A DNA stretch of 64,000 nucleotides, taken from assembly GCF_003012935.1 (NCBI RefSeq), contig NZ_PUDR01000011.1:124001-188000 (forward strand). The letters run 5' to 3'. Of this stretch, positions 51,067 to 59,989 are shown piece after piece. Made by a program: the position numbers and the translations under genes. Origin of the DNA: Pannonibacter carbonis (GTDB lineage Bacteria; Pseudomonadota; Alphaproteobacteria; Rhizobiales; Stappiaceae). A model generated the notes under the pieces. It did no database searches, was not told where the DNA came from, and was given only the letters and a program-made list of their open reading frames with translations. The stretch's first letter is position 1, and each line of letters starts with the position of its first letter.

Positions 51067-52721
51067 GGGCGGATTTCCTTGCTTTCCTCGCTGGCGCGCT
51101 GGCGTAGCTCGCGGCGGATGACCTTGCCGGTGGTCGTCATCGGCAGTGCATCGACGAAATCGACCTCGCGCGGATATTCATGCGCCGCGAGGCGGGTCTT
51201 GACGAACAGGGCGATGTCATCGGCCAGCGCGTCGCTGGGCTCGACCCCGGCCTTCAGCACCACATAGGCCTTCACGATCTCCGTGCGCTGCGGGTCCGGC
51301 TTGCCGACCACGCCCGCCATGGCGACGGAAGGGTGGCGCAACAGGCAGTCCTCGATCTCGCCCGGGCCGATGCGGTAGCCCGACGAGGTGATGACATCAT
51401 CGTCGCGGCCGACAAAGCGCAGCCAGCCGTCGGCGTCGCGCACGCCGGTGTCGCCGGTCAGCAGCCAGTCGTCGAGGAACTTGGCCCTGGTCGCCGCCTC
51501 GTTGTTCCAGTAGCCGAGGAACATCACCGGATCGGGCCGCCGCACGGCAATGAGCCCCTGCTCGCCGTCCGCAGCAATCTCGCCTGCCTCCGTCACCACG
51601 TTCACATCATGGCCGGGCACCGCCCGGCCCATGATCCCGGGCCGCGCGTCCATTACGGCGGCGCAGCTGGAGACAATCATGTTGCATTCGGTCTGGCCGT
51701 AGAACTCGTTGATGGTGAGGCCAAACACCTTGCGGCCCCAGGCGATCAGCTCGGCCCCGAGCGTTTCGCCGCCTGACGCAACAGAGCGCAGCGACAGGCT
51801 GTAGCGGTTCTCGGGGCTTTCCACCTGGCGCATCATCTTCAGCGCGGTGGGCGGCAGGAAGGCGTTGCGGATGCCCTGGGCCTGCATCAGCTCGAAGGCC
51901 GCCTCGCCGGTGAACTTGCGGAAGCGGCAGGCCACGACCGGAATGCCGTGATAAAGCGCCGGCATCAGCACGTCGAGCAGCCCGCCGATCCAGGCCCAGT
52001 CCGCCGGGGTCCAGAAGCGGTCGCCGGGGCACGGCAGGAAATCATGGCTCATCTCCACGCCCGGCAGATGGCCGATCAGCACCCGGTGGCCATGCAGGGC
52101 CCCCTTCGGCTGACCTGTCGTGCCCGAGGTGTAGATGATGATCGCCGGATCGTCGGCGCCCGTGTCGACAGGCGTGAACTGCGTCTCGTGGCCGGTCAGG
52201 GCCCGCGCCAGATCCTCGGCGCCATCCATGGCCCCGTCAATGCAGAGCACGGTGGTGAGCGCCGGCAGCGCCTCGCGCAGGCGGGAGAGTTTGGCCGCCC
52301 CCGAGGCATCCGCAACGACGATCTTCACCCCGGCATTGCCGAGCCGGTACTCCAGCGCTTCCTCGCCAAACAGCGTGAACAGCGGGATCGTGATCGCCCC
52401 GCATTTCAGCGCGGCGATGTGGGCGGCGGCCGTCTCGATGCTTTGCGGCAGCAACACGCCGACCCGGTCGCCCCGCTCCAGCCCACGGGCCCGGAACAGG
52501 TTGGCGAGGCGGTTCGACAGCGCCTTCAGCTCGCCGAAGCTGACGCGCGTCGCCACGCCATCCTCGGCCACATAGGTGATCGCCTCTCGGTCCGGCTCCA
52601 CATCGGCCCAGCGGTCGCAGATGGCGACGCCGATGTTGAAGCGCTCGGGCACGCGCCAGCGGAACCCGTCCCGCAGCGCCTGGTAACTGTCGGCGGAAGG
52701 CAGCGCCGGGTCAGGCTGCAT
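51063..52721 (-). CDS. AMP-dependent acyl-CoA synthetase
   Basis: The 552-aa protein has the adenylation motifs 'IIYTSGTTGQPKGALHGH', 'NEFYGQTECN' and 'DWLLTGDTGVRDADGWLRFVGRDDDVITSSGYRIGPGEIE', with the C-terminal catalytic Lys in 'TTTGKVIRRELR'. Within this operon it could activate a branched-chain acid such as isovalerate, or acetoacetate made by the lyase. Sequence alone does not choose. The ATG at 52721 overlaps the end of the carboxylase alpha gene by 11 nt. Confidence 0.88.
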   Translation of the reverse strand: MQPDPALPSADSYQALRDGFRWRVPERFNIGVAICDRWADVEPDREAITYVAEDGVATRVSFGELKALSNRLANLFRARGLERGDRVGVLLPQSIETAAAHIAALKCGAITIPLFTLFGEEALEYRLGNAGVKIVVADASGAAKLSRLREALPALTTVLCIDGAMDGAEDLARALTGHETQFTPVDTGADDPAIIIYTSGTTGQPKGALHGHRVLIGHLPGVEMSHDFLPCPGDRFWTPADWAWIGGLLDVLMPALYHGIPVVACRFRKFTGEAAFELMQAQGIRNAFLPPTALKMMRQVESPENRYSLSLRSVASGGETLGAELIAWGRKVFGLTINEFYGQTECNMIVSSCAAVMDARPGIMGRAVPGHDVNVVTEAGEIAADGEQGLIAVRRPDPVMFLGYWNNEAATRAKFLDDWLLTGDTGVRDADGWLRFVGRDDDVITSSGYRIGPGEIEDCLLRHPSVAMAGVVGKPDPQRTEIVKAYVVLKAGVEPSDALADDIALFVKTRLAAHEYPREVDFVDALPMTTTGKVIRRELRQRASEESKEIRP

Positions 52722-54705
52722 CCGCCGTCTCCTCGGCAAGAGCCAACAGCAACGTGCCATCGGTCACCTGCTCGCCTGCGGCAACGAAGACATCGGCAAT
52801 CACGCCATCGCGCGGGGCGGTCAGCGTGTGTTCCATCTTCATCGCCTCGAGGATGACGAGCGGCTGGCCCCTGGTCACGGCCATGCCCTTCTCCGCCGTC
52901 AGCACCTTGACGAGACCCGGCATCGGCGCAACCAGCTTGTCGCCGGCTGCATCGCCCTCGTCGTCTCCGGACAGGACATCCGCCCGGACAAACTCGAAGG
53001 CCTCGCCGGCGTAGAACACGGAAATGCCCTGGCCCGTCTCGGCCAGCCGTGCCTTGTCGCGGTGGCCGCCCGTGTCGAAGCGGATCTCGCCATCTCCCAC
53101 ATGGGTCAGCTCGATTTCCAGCACGTCGCCGGCAAGATGCACGGCAAAGCGGCTGCGGCCAAGGCTGCGCGCCTCGATCTCGTGCCGCGCGCCCTTGTGG
53201 TCCAGCACCGCGAACTGGCGCGAGGCGCTCCAGCCGCGCCAGCCGATGAGACGGTCCCAGGGATCCGTCCCTTCCGCCGGGCGCAGCAGCCCGAGGCTCG
53301 CCAGCGCCGCCAGTGCCATCACGGTCGGCGGCGTCTCGCCCTGGGCGATGAGCGCATCCTGGTCGCGGCCGATCAGGCCCGTGTCGACGTCGCCTGCGGC
53401 AAAGCCCTCGTGTCGGCACAGCGCCGCCAGGAAGGTGGCGTTGGTGACGGACCCCGCCACTTCCGTTGCCTCCAGCGCGGCCAGCAGGCGGGCGAGCGCT
53501 GTCTTGCGGTCCGGGCCATGCACGATGATCTTGGCGATCATCGGGTCATAGTAGGGGGTGATGGTGTCGCCCTGGCGCACGCCGGAATCCACCCGGGCGA
53601 TGTGTCCAGGCAGACGCAGATGGTCGAGCGTGCCCGTCGCCGGCAGGAAGCCCTTGGCGGCGTCCTCGGCGTAAAGCCGCGCCTCGAAGGCCCAGCCGTT
53701 GATCGACAGCTGGTCCTGGGTCAGCGGCAGCCTCTCGCCGCTTGCCACCTTCAGCTGCCATTCGACGAGATCCTGCCCGGTGATCGCTTCGGTCACCGGA
53801 TGCTCCACCTGCAGGCGGGTGTTCATCTCCATGAAGTAGAAGCGGTCTTCCGACAGCCCGTCCGACACGTCGGCAATGAACTCGATGGTGCCGGCACCGG
53901 AATAGTTGATCGCCTTGGCCGCCCGCACGGCGGCGGCGCCCATCGCGGCGCGCATCGCCTCCGGCATGCCGGGGGCCGGGGCCTCCTCGATCACTTTCTG
54001 GTGGCGGCGCTGCAGCGAGCAGTCGCGCTCGAACAGATGCACGGCATTGCCATGGCTGTCGCCGAAGACCTGGATCTCGATATGGCGCGGCTTGGTCAGG
54101 TACTTCTCGATCAGGACGCAAGGGTCACCGAAGCTCGCTTGCCCCTCTCGTTGCGCGCCTTCCAAGGCGGCGAGGAAATCGATCGGATCATCCACCCGCC
54201 GCATGCCCTTGCCGCCGCCGCCGGCACGGGCCTTGATCAGCACCGGATAGCCGATTTCGTCGGCACGGGCCTTCAGGAAGGCAGGGTCTTGGGTTTCGCC
54301 GTGATAGCCCGGCACCACCGGCACGCCGGCCTTCTGCATCAGCGCCTTGGCCGCGTCCTTCAGGCCCATGGCGCGGATCGCATCGGCGCTGGGGCCGATG
54401 AAGGTGATGCCGGCAGCCGTCAGCGCATCGACGAAGCCCGGGTTCTCGGACAGGAACCCGTAGCCCGGATGCACCGCTTCCGCCTTGCTGAGGCGGCAGA
54501 TCTCGATGATCCGTTCGACCTTCAGATAGCTCTCGGCCACGGGCGCCGGTCCCAGCCGCCAGGCCTCGTCAGCCAGCGCCACATGCTTGGAGTTGGCGTC
54601 GGCGTCGGAATAGACCGCAACCGTCCGGATGCCCAGCCGCCGCGCCGTCTCAATGACCCGGCACGCAATCTCGCCCCGGTTGGCGATGAGGATTTTCTTG
54701 AACAT
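52711..54705 (-). CDS. mccA: Methylcrotonyl-CoA carboxylase alpha subunit (biotin carboxylase + BCCP)
   Basis: The 664-aa protein has biotin carboxylase motifs ('KILIANRGEIACRVIETARRLGI', 'ARAGGGGKGMRRV', 'MEMNTRLQVEHPVTEAITGQDLVEWQL'), a linker domain and a C-terminal biotin carrier with the biotinyl Lys in 'LEAMKMEH'. It carboxylates biotin for the beta subunit, acting on 3-methylcrotonyl-CoA. The ATG at 54705 overlaps the preceding ASCH gene stop by one base (TGATG). Confidence 0.93.
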   Translation of the reverse strand: MFKKILIANRGEIACRVIETARRLGIRTVAVYSDADANSKHVALADEAWRLGPAPVAESYLKVERIIEICRLSKAEAVHPGYGFLSENPGFVDALTAAGITFIGPSADAIRAMGLKDAAKALMQKAGVPVVPGYHGETQDPAFLKARADEIGYPVLIKARAGGGGKGMRRVDDPIDFLAALEGAQREGQASFGDPCVLIEKYLTKPRHIEIQVFGDSHGNAVHLFERDCSLQRRHQKVIEEAPAPGMPEAMRAAMGAAAVRAAKAINYSGAGTIEFIADVSDGLSEDRFYFMEMNTRLQVEHPVTEAITGQDLVEWQLKVASGERLPLTQDQLSINGWAFEARLYAEDAAKGFLPATGTLDHLRLPGHIARVDSGVRQGDTITPYYDPMIAKIIVHGPDRKTALARLLAALEATEVAGSVTNATFLAALCRHEGFAAGDVDTGLIGRDQDALIAQGETPPTVMALAALASLGLLRPAEGTDPWDRLIGWRGWSASRQFAVLDHKGARHEIEARSLGRSRFAVHLAGDVLEIELTHVGDGEIRFDTGGHRDKARLAETGQGISVFYAGEAFEFVRADVLSGDDEGDAAGDKLVAPMPGLVKVLTAEKGMAVTRGQPLVILEAMKMEHTLTAPRDGVIADVFVAAGEQVTDGTLLLALAEETADAA

Positions 54706-55133
54706 CACTGTGCCTCCCCGGCGAGATCTTCGACAAGACGGAACCGCTCGCAAACCACGTCCATCTCTGGCCAAAAGCCGCCGTTGCGTTCGTAATAGGC
54801 GCTGTGGTCCCGCTGCCAGCCGGCGAGATCCTCGTTCTCCCCCTCGCTCAGGGCAAACTCGGCTTCGACATCGCAGAAACGGCGGATCACCACGGACGTG
54901 GTCTCGATGACGAGGGCAGGCGTGCCGTCCCAGTTGAGGGCGATGTCTTTGCGCCCGGCCACCGGCATTGCCTCTCCGCCTTCGGTGAAATCGCGCAGCG
55001 CGCCGCAGGTGCCGGTCTTGCGGCCACTGCGGACCAGGGCAATCAGCTCAGCCGACAAGCGCTCGCTGTCGCCGAACTTGAAGGTTGCTGCGCCAGGATA
55101 CTTGGCTTTCAGGTCATCCAGTGTCTTGGTCAT
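54705..55133 (-). CDS. ASCH-domain protein inside the leucine operon
   Basis: The 142-aa protein looks like an ASCH-domain protein: 'FKFGDSERLSAELIALVRSGRKTGTCGALRDF', 'GRKDIALNWDGTPALVIETTSVVIRRFCDVEAEFALSEGE' and the C-terminal 'WQRDHSAYYERNGGFWPEMDVVCERFRLVED'. ASCH domains bind RNA or hydrolyse modified nucleosides (for example N4-acetylcytidine). It lies four bases after the beta subunit and overlaps the alpha subunit by one base, so it is fully co-translated with an unrelated pathway. Start ATG 55133. Confidence 0.82.
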   Translation of the reverse strand: MTKTLDDLKAKYPGAATFKFGDSERLSAELIALVRSGRKTGTCGALRDFTEGGEAMPVAGRKDIALNWDGTPALVIETTSVVIRRFCDVEAEFALSEGENEDLAGWQRDHSAYYERNGGFWPEMDVVCERFRLVEDLAGEAQ

Positions 55134-55137
55134 GGCA

Positions 55138-56745
55138 TCACATCCGGAACAGGCCGAAGCGGGTGTCGTCGATCGGCGCATTGAGCGCGGCCGACAGGGA
55201 CAGGGCGAGGCAGTCGCGCGTCTTGCGCGGGTCGATGATGCCATCGTCCCACAGCCGTGCCGAGGCATAGAGCGGATGGCCCTGTGCCTCGAACTGGTCG
55301 ATGACCGGTTGCTTGAAGGCCTTTTCTTCCTCCGCCGACCAGCTGCCGCCCTTGCGTTCGATGCCCTCGCGCCGGACGGTGGCCAGCACGCCGGCGGCCT
55401 GTTCGCCGCCCATCACCGAGATGCGCGAGTTCGGCCAGGTCCACAGGAAGCGCGGGGAATAGGCGCGGCCGCACATGCCGTAATTGCCCGCCCCGAACGA
55501 TCCGCCGACCAGCATGGTGATCTTCGGAACGGAGGTGGTGGCGACCGCCGTCACCAGCTTGGCGCCGTCCTTGGCGATGCCGCCGCTCTCGTATTTGCGC
55601 CCGACCATGAAGCCGGTGATGTTCTGCAGGAACACCAGCGGGATCTTTCGCTGCGAACAAAGCTCCACGAAATGTGCGCCCTTGACCGCGCTTTCGGAGA
55701 ACAGCACGCCGTTGTTGGCAATGATGCCCACCGGCATGCCATAGATATGGGCAAAGCCGCAGACCAGCGTCGTGCCATAGCGTGCCTTGAACTCGTCAAA
55801 GCGCGAGCCGTCGACCACGCGGGCGATCACCTCGCGGATGTCATAGGGCGTCTTCAGGTCCGCCGGCACCACGCCGAGGATTTCCTCCGGGTCGTAGAGC
55901 GGATCTTCCGGGCTCACCAAATCGAGCTGCGCCGGCTTCAGCCGGTTCAGATTGGCGACCGCGCGGCGCGCCAGCGCCAGCGCATGGGCGTCGTCACGGG
56001 CCAGGTGATCGGCCACGCCGGACAGGCGCGTGTGCACGTCGCCGCCGCCCAGATCCTCGGCGGTCACTTCCTCGCCCGTCGCCGCCTTCACCAGCGGGGG
56101 GCCGGCGAGGAAGATGGTGCCCTGGTTCTTGACGATGATGGTCTCGTCGCTCATCGCCGGCACATAGGCGCCACCGGCGGTGCAGGAGCCCATCACCACG
56201 GCGATCTGGGCAATGCCTCGCGCCGACATGTTGGCCTGGTTGAAGAAGATGCGCCCGAAGTGGTCGCGGTCGGGGAACACCTCGTCCTGGTTCGGCAGGT
56301 TGGCGCCACCTGAGTCAACAAGATAGACGCAAGGCAGATTGTTCTCGGCGGCGATCTCCTGCGCGCGCAGGTGCTTCTTCACCGTCATCGGATAGTAGGT
56401 GCCGCCCTTCACCGTCGCGTCATTGGCGACGATCATCACCTCGCGGCCCTCGACCCGGCCTATGCCCGCAATGACACCGGCCGAAGGCGAGGCGTTGTCA
56501 TACAATTCGTGCGCGGCAAAGAGGCCGATCTCCAGGAAGGGCGACCCCGGATCAAGCAGGCGCGACACCCGCTCGCGCGGCAGGATCTTGCCACGGGCGG
56601 TGTGGCGCTCGCGGGCGACGGACCCACCACCGTCAAAGGCGGCCTCGGCCGCACGGCGCACCTCGGCCAGCGCGGCCTCATGGGCGGCGCGGTTCTTCTC
56701 GAAGGTCTCGCCGCGCGTGGCGACGTTCGATTTCAGAATGCCCAT
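55138..56745 (-). CDS. mccB: Methylcrotonyl-CoA carboxylase beta subunit (carboxyltransferase)
   Basis: The 535-aa protein has the carboxyltransferase signatures '[60 protein letters not shown]' and '[14 protein letters not shown]'-type C-terminal motif (here '[19 protein letters not shown]'). Length matches MCC beta. It transfers carboxyl from biotin to 3-methylcrotonyl-CoA. It is the first enzyme gene after the TetR regulator, 23 nt downstream of it. Confidence 0.93.
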   Translation of the reverse strand: MGILKSNVATRGETFEKNRAAHEAALAEVRRAAEAAFDGGGSVARERHTARGKILPRERVSRLLDPGSPFLEIGLFAAHELYDNASPSAGVIAGIGRVEGREVMIVANDATVKGGTYYPMTVKKHLRAQEIAAENNLPCVYLVDSGGANLPNQDEVFPDRDHFGRIFFNQANMSARGIAQIAVVMGSCTAGGAYVPAMSDETIIVKNQGTIFLAGPPLVKAATGEEVTAEDLGGGDVHTRLSGVADHLARDDAHALALARRAVANLNRLKPAQLDLVSPEDPLYDPEEILGVVPADLKTPYDIREVIARVVDGSRFDEFKARYGTTLVCGFAHIYGMPVGIIANNGVLFSESAVKGAHFVELCSQRKIPLVFLQNITGFMVGRKYESGGIAKDGAKLVTAVATTSVPKITMLVGGSFGAGNYGMCGRAYSPRFLWTWPNSRISVMGGEQAAGVLATVRREGIERKGGSWSAEEEKAFKQPVIDQFEAQGHPLYASARLWDDGIIDPRKTRDCLALSLSAALNAPIDDTRFGLFRM

Positions 56746-56768
56746 GGGCGGTTCGCTCCCTTGCGGTC

Positions 56769-57365
56769 TCAGGTGACGCTGCCCGTCACCATATTCAGAT
56801 AGATGGTCTCGATGTCGGTTTCGCTGAGGCGGCCACTGGGCCGGTACCAGGTGCCCAGACCCGTCAGCATGGCAATGAGGGCGCGAGTCACGACGCGCGG
56901 CTCGCTGACCCTGAACTCGCCCGCCGCCGCCCCGCGTTCCAGGATGCGGGTCAGCACGTCCTCATAGGCGCGGCGCTGCGCCTCGATGCCGGCAAAATTC
57001 TCCGGCTCCAGGTTGCGCAGCTCCATGTAGGAGATGAACACCGCGTCGGTGCGGGCGAGGTGATAGCGGATGTGAAAGCGGGTGAACCGCTCCAGCGCGG
57101 GTTTCGGGGCCTCGTCCGCCGGGGCCGTCGCCGCTTCCTGCTCCCAGGCGGCCAGCAGCGCGGCCATATGGCCGGACATCAGGTCCTTCAGGAGATCCTG
57201 CTTGGTGGGGAAGTGATTGTAGAGCGCGCCGGGCTGGACACCGACCTCACTTGCGATCTGGCGCATGGACACGGCCGCGTAGCCCTGACGGGCAAACAGG
57301 CTGAGCGCAGCCGCGCGCACGCGCTCCGCCGTCTCCTCGCCCTTCGCTCCGCTCGGTCGCGCCAT
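56769..57365 (-). CDS. TetR-family regulator of the leucine operon
   Basis: The 198-aa protein has an N-terminal TetR helix-turn-helix ('[44 protein letters not shown]') and a helical ligand-binding C-terminus with '[25 protein letters not shown]'. ATG 57365 follows GGGAGG. It is the first gene of the operon, and a palindrome lies 26 nt upstream of its start, so autoregulation with an acyl-CoA as inducer is likely. Confidence 0.9.
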   Translation of the reverse strand: MARPSGAKGEETAERVRAAALSLFARQGYAAVSMRQIASEVGVQPGALYNHFPTKQDLLKDLMSGHMAALLAAWEQEAATAPADEAPKPALERFTRFHIRYHLARTDAVFISYMELRNLEPENFAGIEAQRRAYEDVLTRILERGAAAGEFRVSEPRVVTRALIAMLTGLGTWYRPSGRLSETDIETIYLNMVTGSVT

Positions 57366-57390
57366 GTTCCTTCCTCCCGGCGAACAAATT

Positions 57391-57410
57391 AAATGAACGA
57401 TCATTCATTT
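57391..57410. promoter_or_regulatory. TetR operator before the leucine operon
   Basis: AAATGAACGATCATTCATTT is a 20-bp palindrome with one mismatched pair. Its arms TGAAYGA/TCATTCA resemble the arms of the Bacillus FadR (TetR family) site. It lies between the divergent tetR and ppk2 genes. Confidence 0.6.
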
Positions 57411-57559
57411 TCAAGTCCGGATATCAGGTCAGCCTTGAGCTGCGCATGCACCATAGCCACATCTTGACGTGGTTTCTGCAAGTTGTCGCAATAGCGGTGT
57501 AGCTTGCCTTCGGAAAATGCCGGCTGGTGCTTTGCCAGCTGACGACAAGGGAACGGATC

Positions 57560-58495
57560 ATGGACGGAAACGAACACAAGGGCGGACAGTCGCAGAGCTG
57601 GGCAAACGCGGAGTGGCTGGACAGCCTCGACGAAGAACTCGAGATGGAACTCGACGACCAGTTGATGCCGCCCGAACTGTCCCGCGAACTGGCGTTCATT
57701 TCCGAACTGAAGCACAAGTCCACTGTCGACCGTCAGGTCTATTTCCATGAATTGCTGCGCCTGCAAGCCGAACTGGTGAAGATGCAGGACTGGATCCAGC
57801 ACACCGGCTACAAGCTTGTCGTGCTGTTCGAGGGCCGCGATGCGGCCGGCAAGGGCGGCGTGATCAAGCGCATCACCCAACGCCTCAACCCGCGCGCCGC
57901 CCGCGTCGTCGCCCTGCCCGCCCCGACCGAGCGGGAGAAGAGCCAGTGGTACTTCCAGCGCTATGTGCCGCATCTGCCGGCGGCCGGCGAAATGGTGATG
58001 TTCGACCGCTCCTGGTACAACCGCTCCGGCGTCGAGCGCGTCATGGGCTTTGCCTCGCATGAGCAGGTCGAGGAGTTCTACCACGACGTGCCGGAGTTCG
58101 AGCGCATGCTGGCGCGTTCCGGGATCAAGCTGGTGAAATACTGGTTCTCGATCACGGACCAGGAACAGCAGCTGCGCTTCCTGATGCGCATCCATGATCC
58201 GCTGAAACAGTGGAAGCTGTCGCCGATGGACCTGCAGTCACGCATCCGCTGGGAGGCCTATACCAAGGCCAAGGAAGAGACCTTCGCGCGCACCAACATT
58301 CCGGAAGCGCCCTGGTTCATTGTCGAGGGCAACGACAAGAAGGCGGCACGCCTCAACTGCATCTCGCATCTGCTGGCCCAGGTTCCTTACGAGGAAATCC
58401 CGCACGACCCGATCAAGCTGCCGGAACGCGTGTTCAACCCGGACTACGAGCGCATGACGCTGCCGGAAGAGCTTTACGTCCCGAAGCGCTACTGA
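57560..58495 (+). CDS. ppk2: Polyphosphate kinase 2
   Basis: The 311-aa protein has the PPK2 Walker A 'FEGRDAAGKGG', Walker B 'MFDRSWYNRSGVERVMGF' and the lid region 'RIHDPLKQWKLSPMDLQSRIRWEAYTKAKEE'. A single catalytic domain of this length suits class I enzymes, which use polyphosphate to phosphorylate nucleoside diphosphates. The ATG at 57560 follows AAGGGA; the frame is open 11 codons further. It stands alone and is followed by a very strong hairpin. Confidence 0.92.
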   Translation: MDGNEHKGGQSQSWANAEWLDSLDEELEMELDDQLMPPELSRELAFISELKHKSTVDRQVYFHELLRLQAELVKMQDWIQHTGYKLVVLFEGRDAAGKGGVIKRITQRLNPRAARVVALPAPTEREKSQWYFQRYVPHLPAAGEMVMFDRSWYNRSGVERVMGFASHEQVEEFYHDVPEFERMLARSGIKLVKYWFSITDQEQQLRFLMRIHDPLKQWKLSPMDLQSRIRWEAYTKAKEETFARTNIPEAPWFIVEGNDKKAARLNCISHLLAQVPYEEIPHDPIKLPERVFNPDYERMTLPEELYVPKRY

Positions 58496-58513
58496 TCGCG
58501 CGAACCACGCGGC

Positions 58514-58547
58514 TCCGTTCCAGTCCCTCACGAGGGACTGGAACGGA
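58514..58547. terminator. Long perfect hairpin after ppk2
   Basis: TCCGTTCCAGTCCCT (58514-58528) pairs over 15 bases with AGGGACTGGAACGGA (58533-58547) around CACG. It starts 19 nt past the ppk2 stop. No T-tract follows. Confidence 0.6.
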
Positions 58548-58655
58548 ACGACAAAGCCTGCCAATGTGCACCCCCTTCCTGACGGTCGCACCATCGCCGC
58601 ACCGGCTGACCACGTGCCACCGTTCTCCTGTTGCCTGTTCTGAGGAGCGCACATC

Positions 58656-59675
58656 ATGACTGAAACTGCGAAGCCGGTTCGCTGGGGCGTGCTGTCGACG
58701 GCCCGTATCGCGCGGGAAAAGGTGATCCCGGGGATCCAGCGTTCGAAGACCGGGACGGTCGCGGCGATTGCCTCGCGCAGCCAGGACAGCGCCGATGCGG
58801 CCGCCCGTGCGCTGGGCATTCCGGTGGCCCATGGCAGCTATGAGGCGTTGCTGGCTGATCCGTCGATCGACGCGATCTACAACCCGCTGCCCAACCACCT
58901 GCATGTGCCGATGACGATTGCCGCCGTGAAAGCCGGCAAGCATGTCCTGTGCGAAAAGCCGATTGCGCTGACGGCGGCCGAGGCGCGTCTGTTGCTCGAC
59001 TTGCCCAAGGACAAGCTGGTTGCCGAGGGCTTCATGGTGCGCTGGCATCCGCAGTGGCTGAAGGCGCGGGAAATCTTGCGCTCAGGCGAACTGGGTGATC
59101 TCTGTGCGATCCAGTCCTTCTTCAGCTACTTCAATGCCGACCCCGGAAACATCCGCAATCAGGCCGACATCGGCGGCGGCGCACTTCTGGACATCGGCTG
59201 CTATCCGATGGTCGCCGGACGGTTCTTTTTCGAGGCCGAGCCGGTTCGTGTTGTGTCGCTGATAGACCGTGATCCGGCTTTCGGCACCGATCGTCTGGCC
59301 AGCGGCCTGATGGATTTTGGCAATGGTCGCAGGTTGGACTTCACGGTGGCAACCCAACTTGTCCCCTTCCAGCGGTTGCAACTGGTCGGAACGAAAAAGC
59401 GGCTGGAAATCACCATTCCCTACAACGCTGCGCAAGGCGAAGCGGTCAGCCTGCGCCTCGACGACGGTTCAAAGCTTGGCGACGCGGCCGCGCAGATACT
59501 GGAGATCGCCCCGTCAGACCAGTATGCGGAGCTGGTGGATGCCTTCGGCCGAACGGTATTGGGCGAAACACCGGCTCCCTATGCGACCGAGGACGCTGTT
59601 CGCAACATGGAAATCCTCGACGCGCTGTTCCGCTCCGAGCGCGACGGCGGCTGGGCGAGCGTGTCCCCGCTCTGA
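58656..59675 (+). CDS. Gfo/Idh/MocA-family oxidoreductase
   Basis: The 339-aa protein has an N-terminal Rossmann domain ('RWGVLSTARIAREKVIPGIQ'), the family motif 'HVLCEKPIALTAAEA' and the catalytic region 'GGGALLDIGCYPMVAGRFFFEAEP' with the Asp/His-type pair partly replaced by Tyr. Members oxidise or reduce sugars and inositols with NAD(P). GAGGAG precedes the ATG. No sugar pathway is adjacent, so the substrate is unknown. Confidence 0.88.
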   Translation: MTETAKPVRWGVLSTARIAREKVIPGIQRSKTGTVAAIASRSQDSADAAARALGIPVAHGSYEALLADPSIDAIYNPLPNHLHVPMTIAAVKAGKHVLCEKPIALTAAEARLLLDLPKDKLVAEGFMVRWHPQWLKAREILRSGELGDLCAIQSFFSYFNADPGNIRNQADIGGGALLDIGCYPMVAGRFFFEAEPVRVVSLIDRDPAFGTDRLASGLMDFGNGRRLDFTVATQLVPFQRLQLVGTKKRLEITIPYNAAQGEAVSLRLDDGSKLGDAAAQILEIAPSDQYAELVDAFGRTVLGETPAPYATEDAVRNMEILDALFRSERDGGWASVSPL

Positions 59676-59732
59676 AGCAGTGGGCGGACAGGGAAATGCT
59701 GAAGCGAAGGCGTGCTGTTGGATCTGCCGAGG

Positions 59733-59901
59733 TCACCCCGGGTGTAGCGAAGCGAAAACCCGGGGCCTACTCATTCGCAGAGCGACGAGTTTTTGCCGCA
59801 GTGGCACAAAACGAAGCTGAAAAGCGCGCTTTTGCACAGCGTGTCTGAAAAGCTCTGCAAGCGAGTAGGCCCCGGCTCTCGCGTTGCTCGGCCGGGGTGA
59901 C
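59733..59901. repeat. Palindromic intergenic repeat, copy 3
   Basis: A 169-nt element with the same GTCACCCCGG and CCGGGGTGAC ends and inner arms GGGGCCTACTC/GAGTAGGCCCC as copies 1 and 2. The gap 59676-59989 holds only this and the following terminator. Confidence 0.75.
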
Positions 59902-59938
59902 ACGGAGTGAGCCTGTCGAGAAAGAGGTTTCCTGACGC

Positions 59939-59973
59939 AAAAGGCCCGGGCGAATGAAACGCCCGGGCCTTTT
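59939..59973. terminator. Bidirectional terminator
   Basis: AAAAGGCCCGGGCG (59939-59952) pairs perfectly with CGCCCGGGCCTTTT (59960-59973) around seven bases. The A and T ends allow termination in both directions. It lies 17 nt past the stop of the minus-strand protease gene. Confidence 0.85.
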
Positions 59974-59989
59974 CTGTTTCCCTGGTCGA

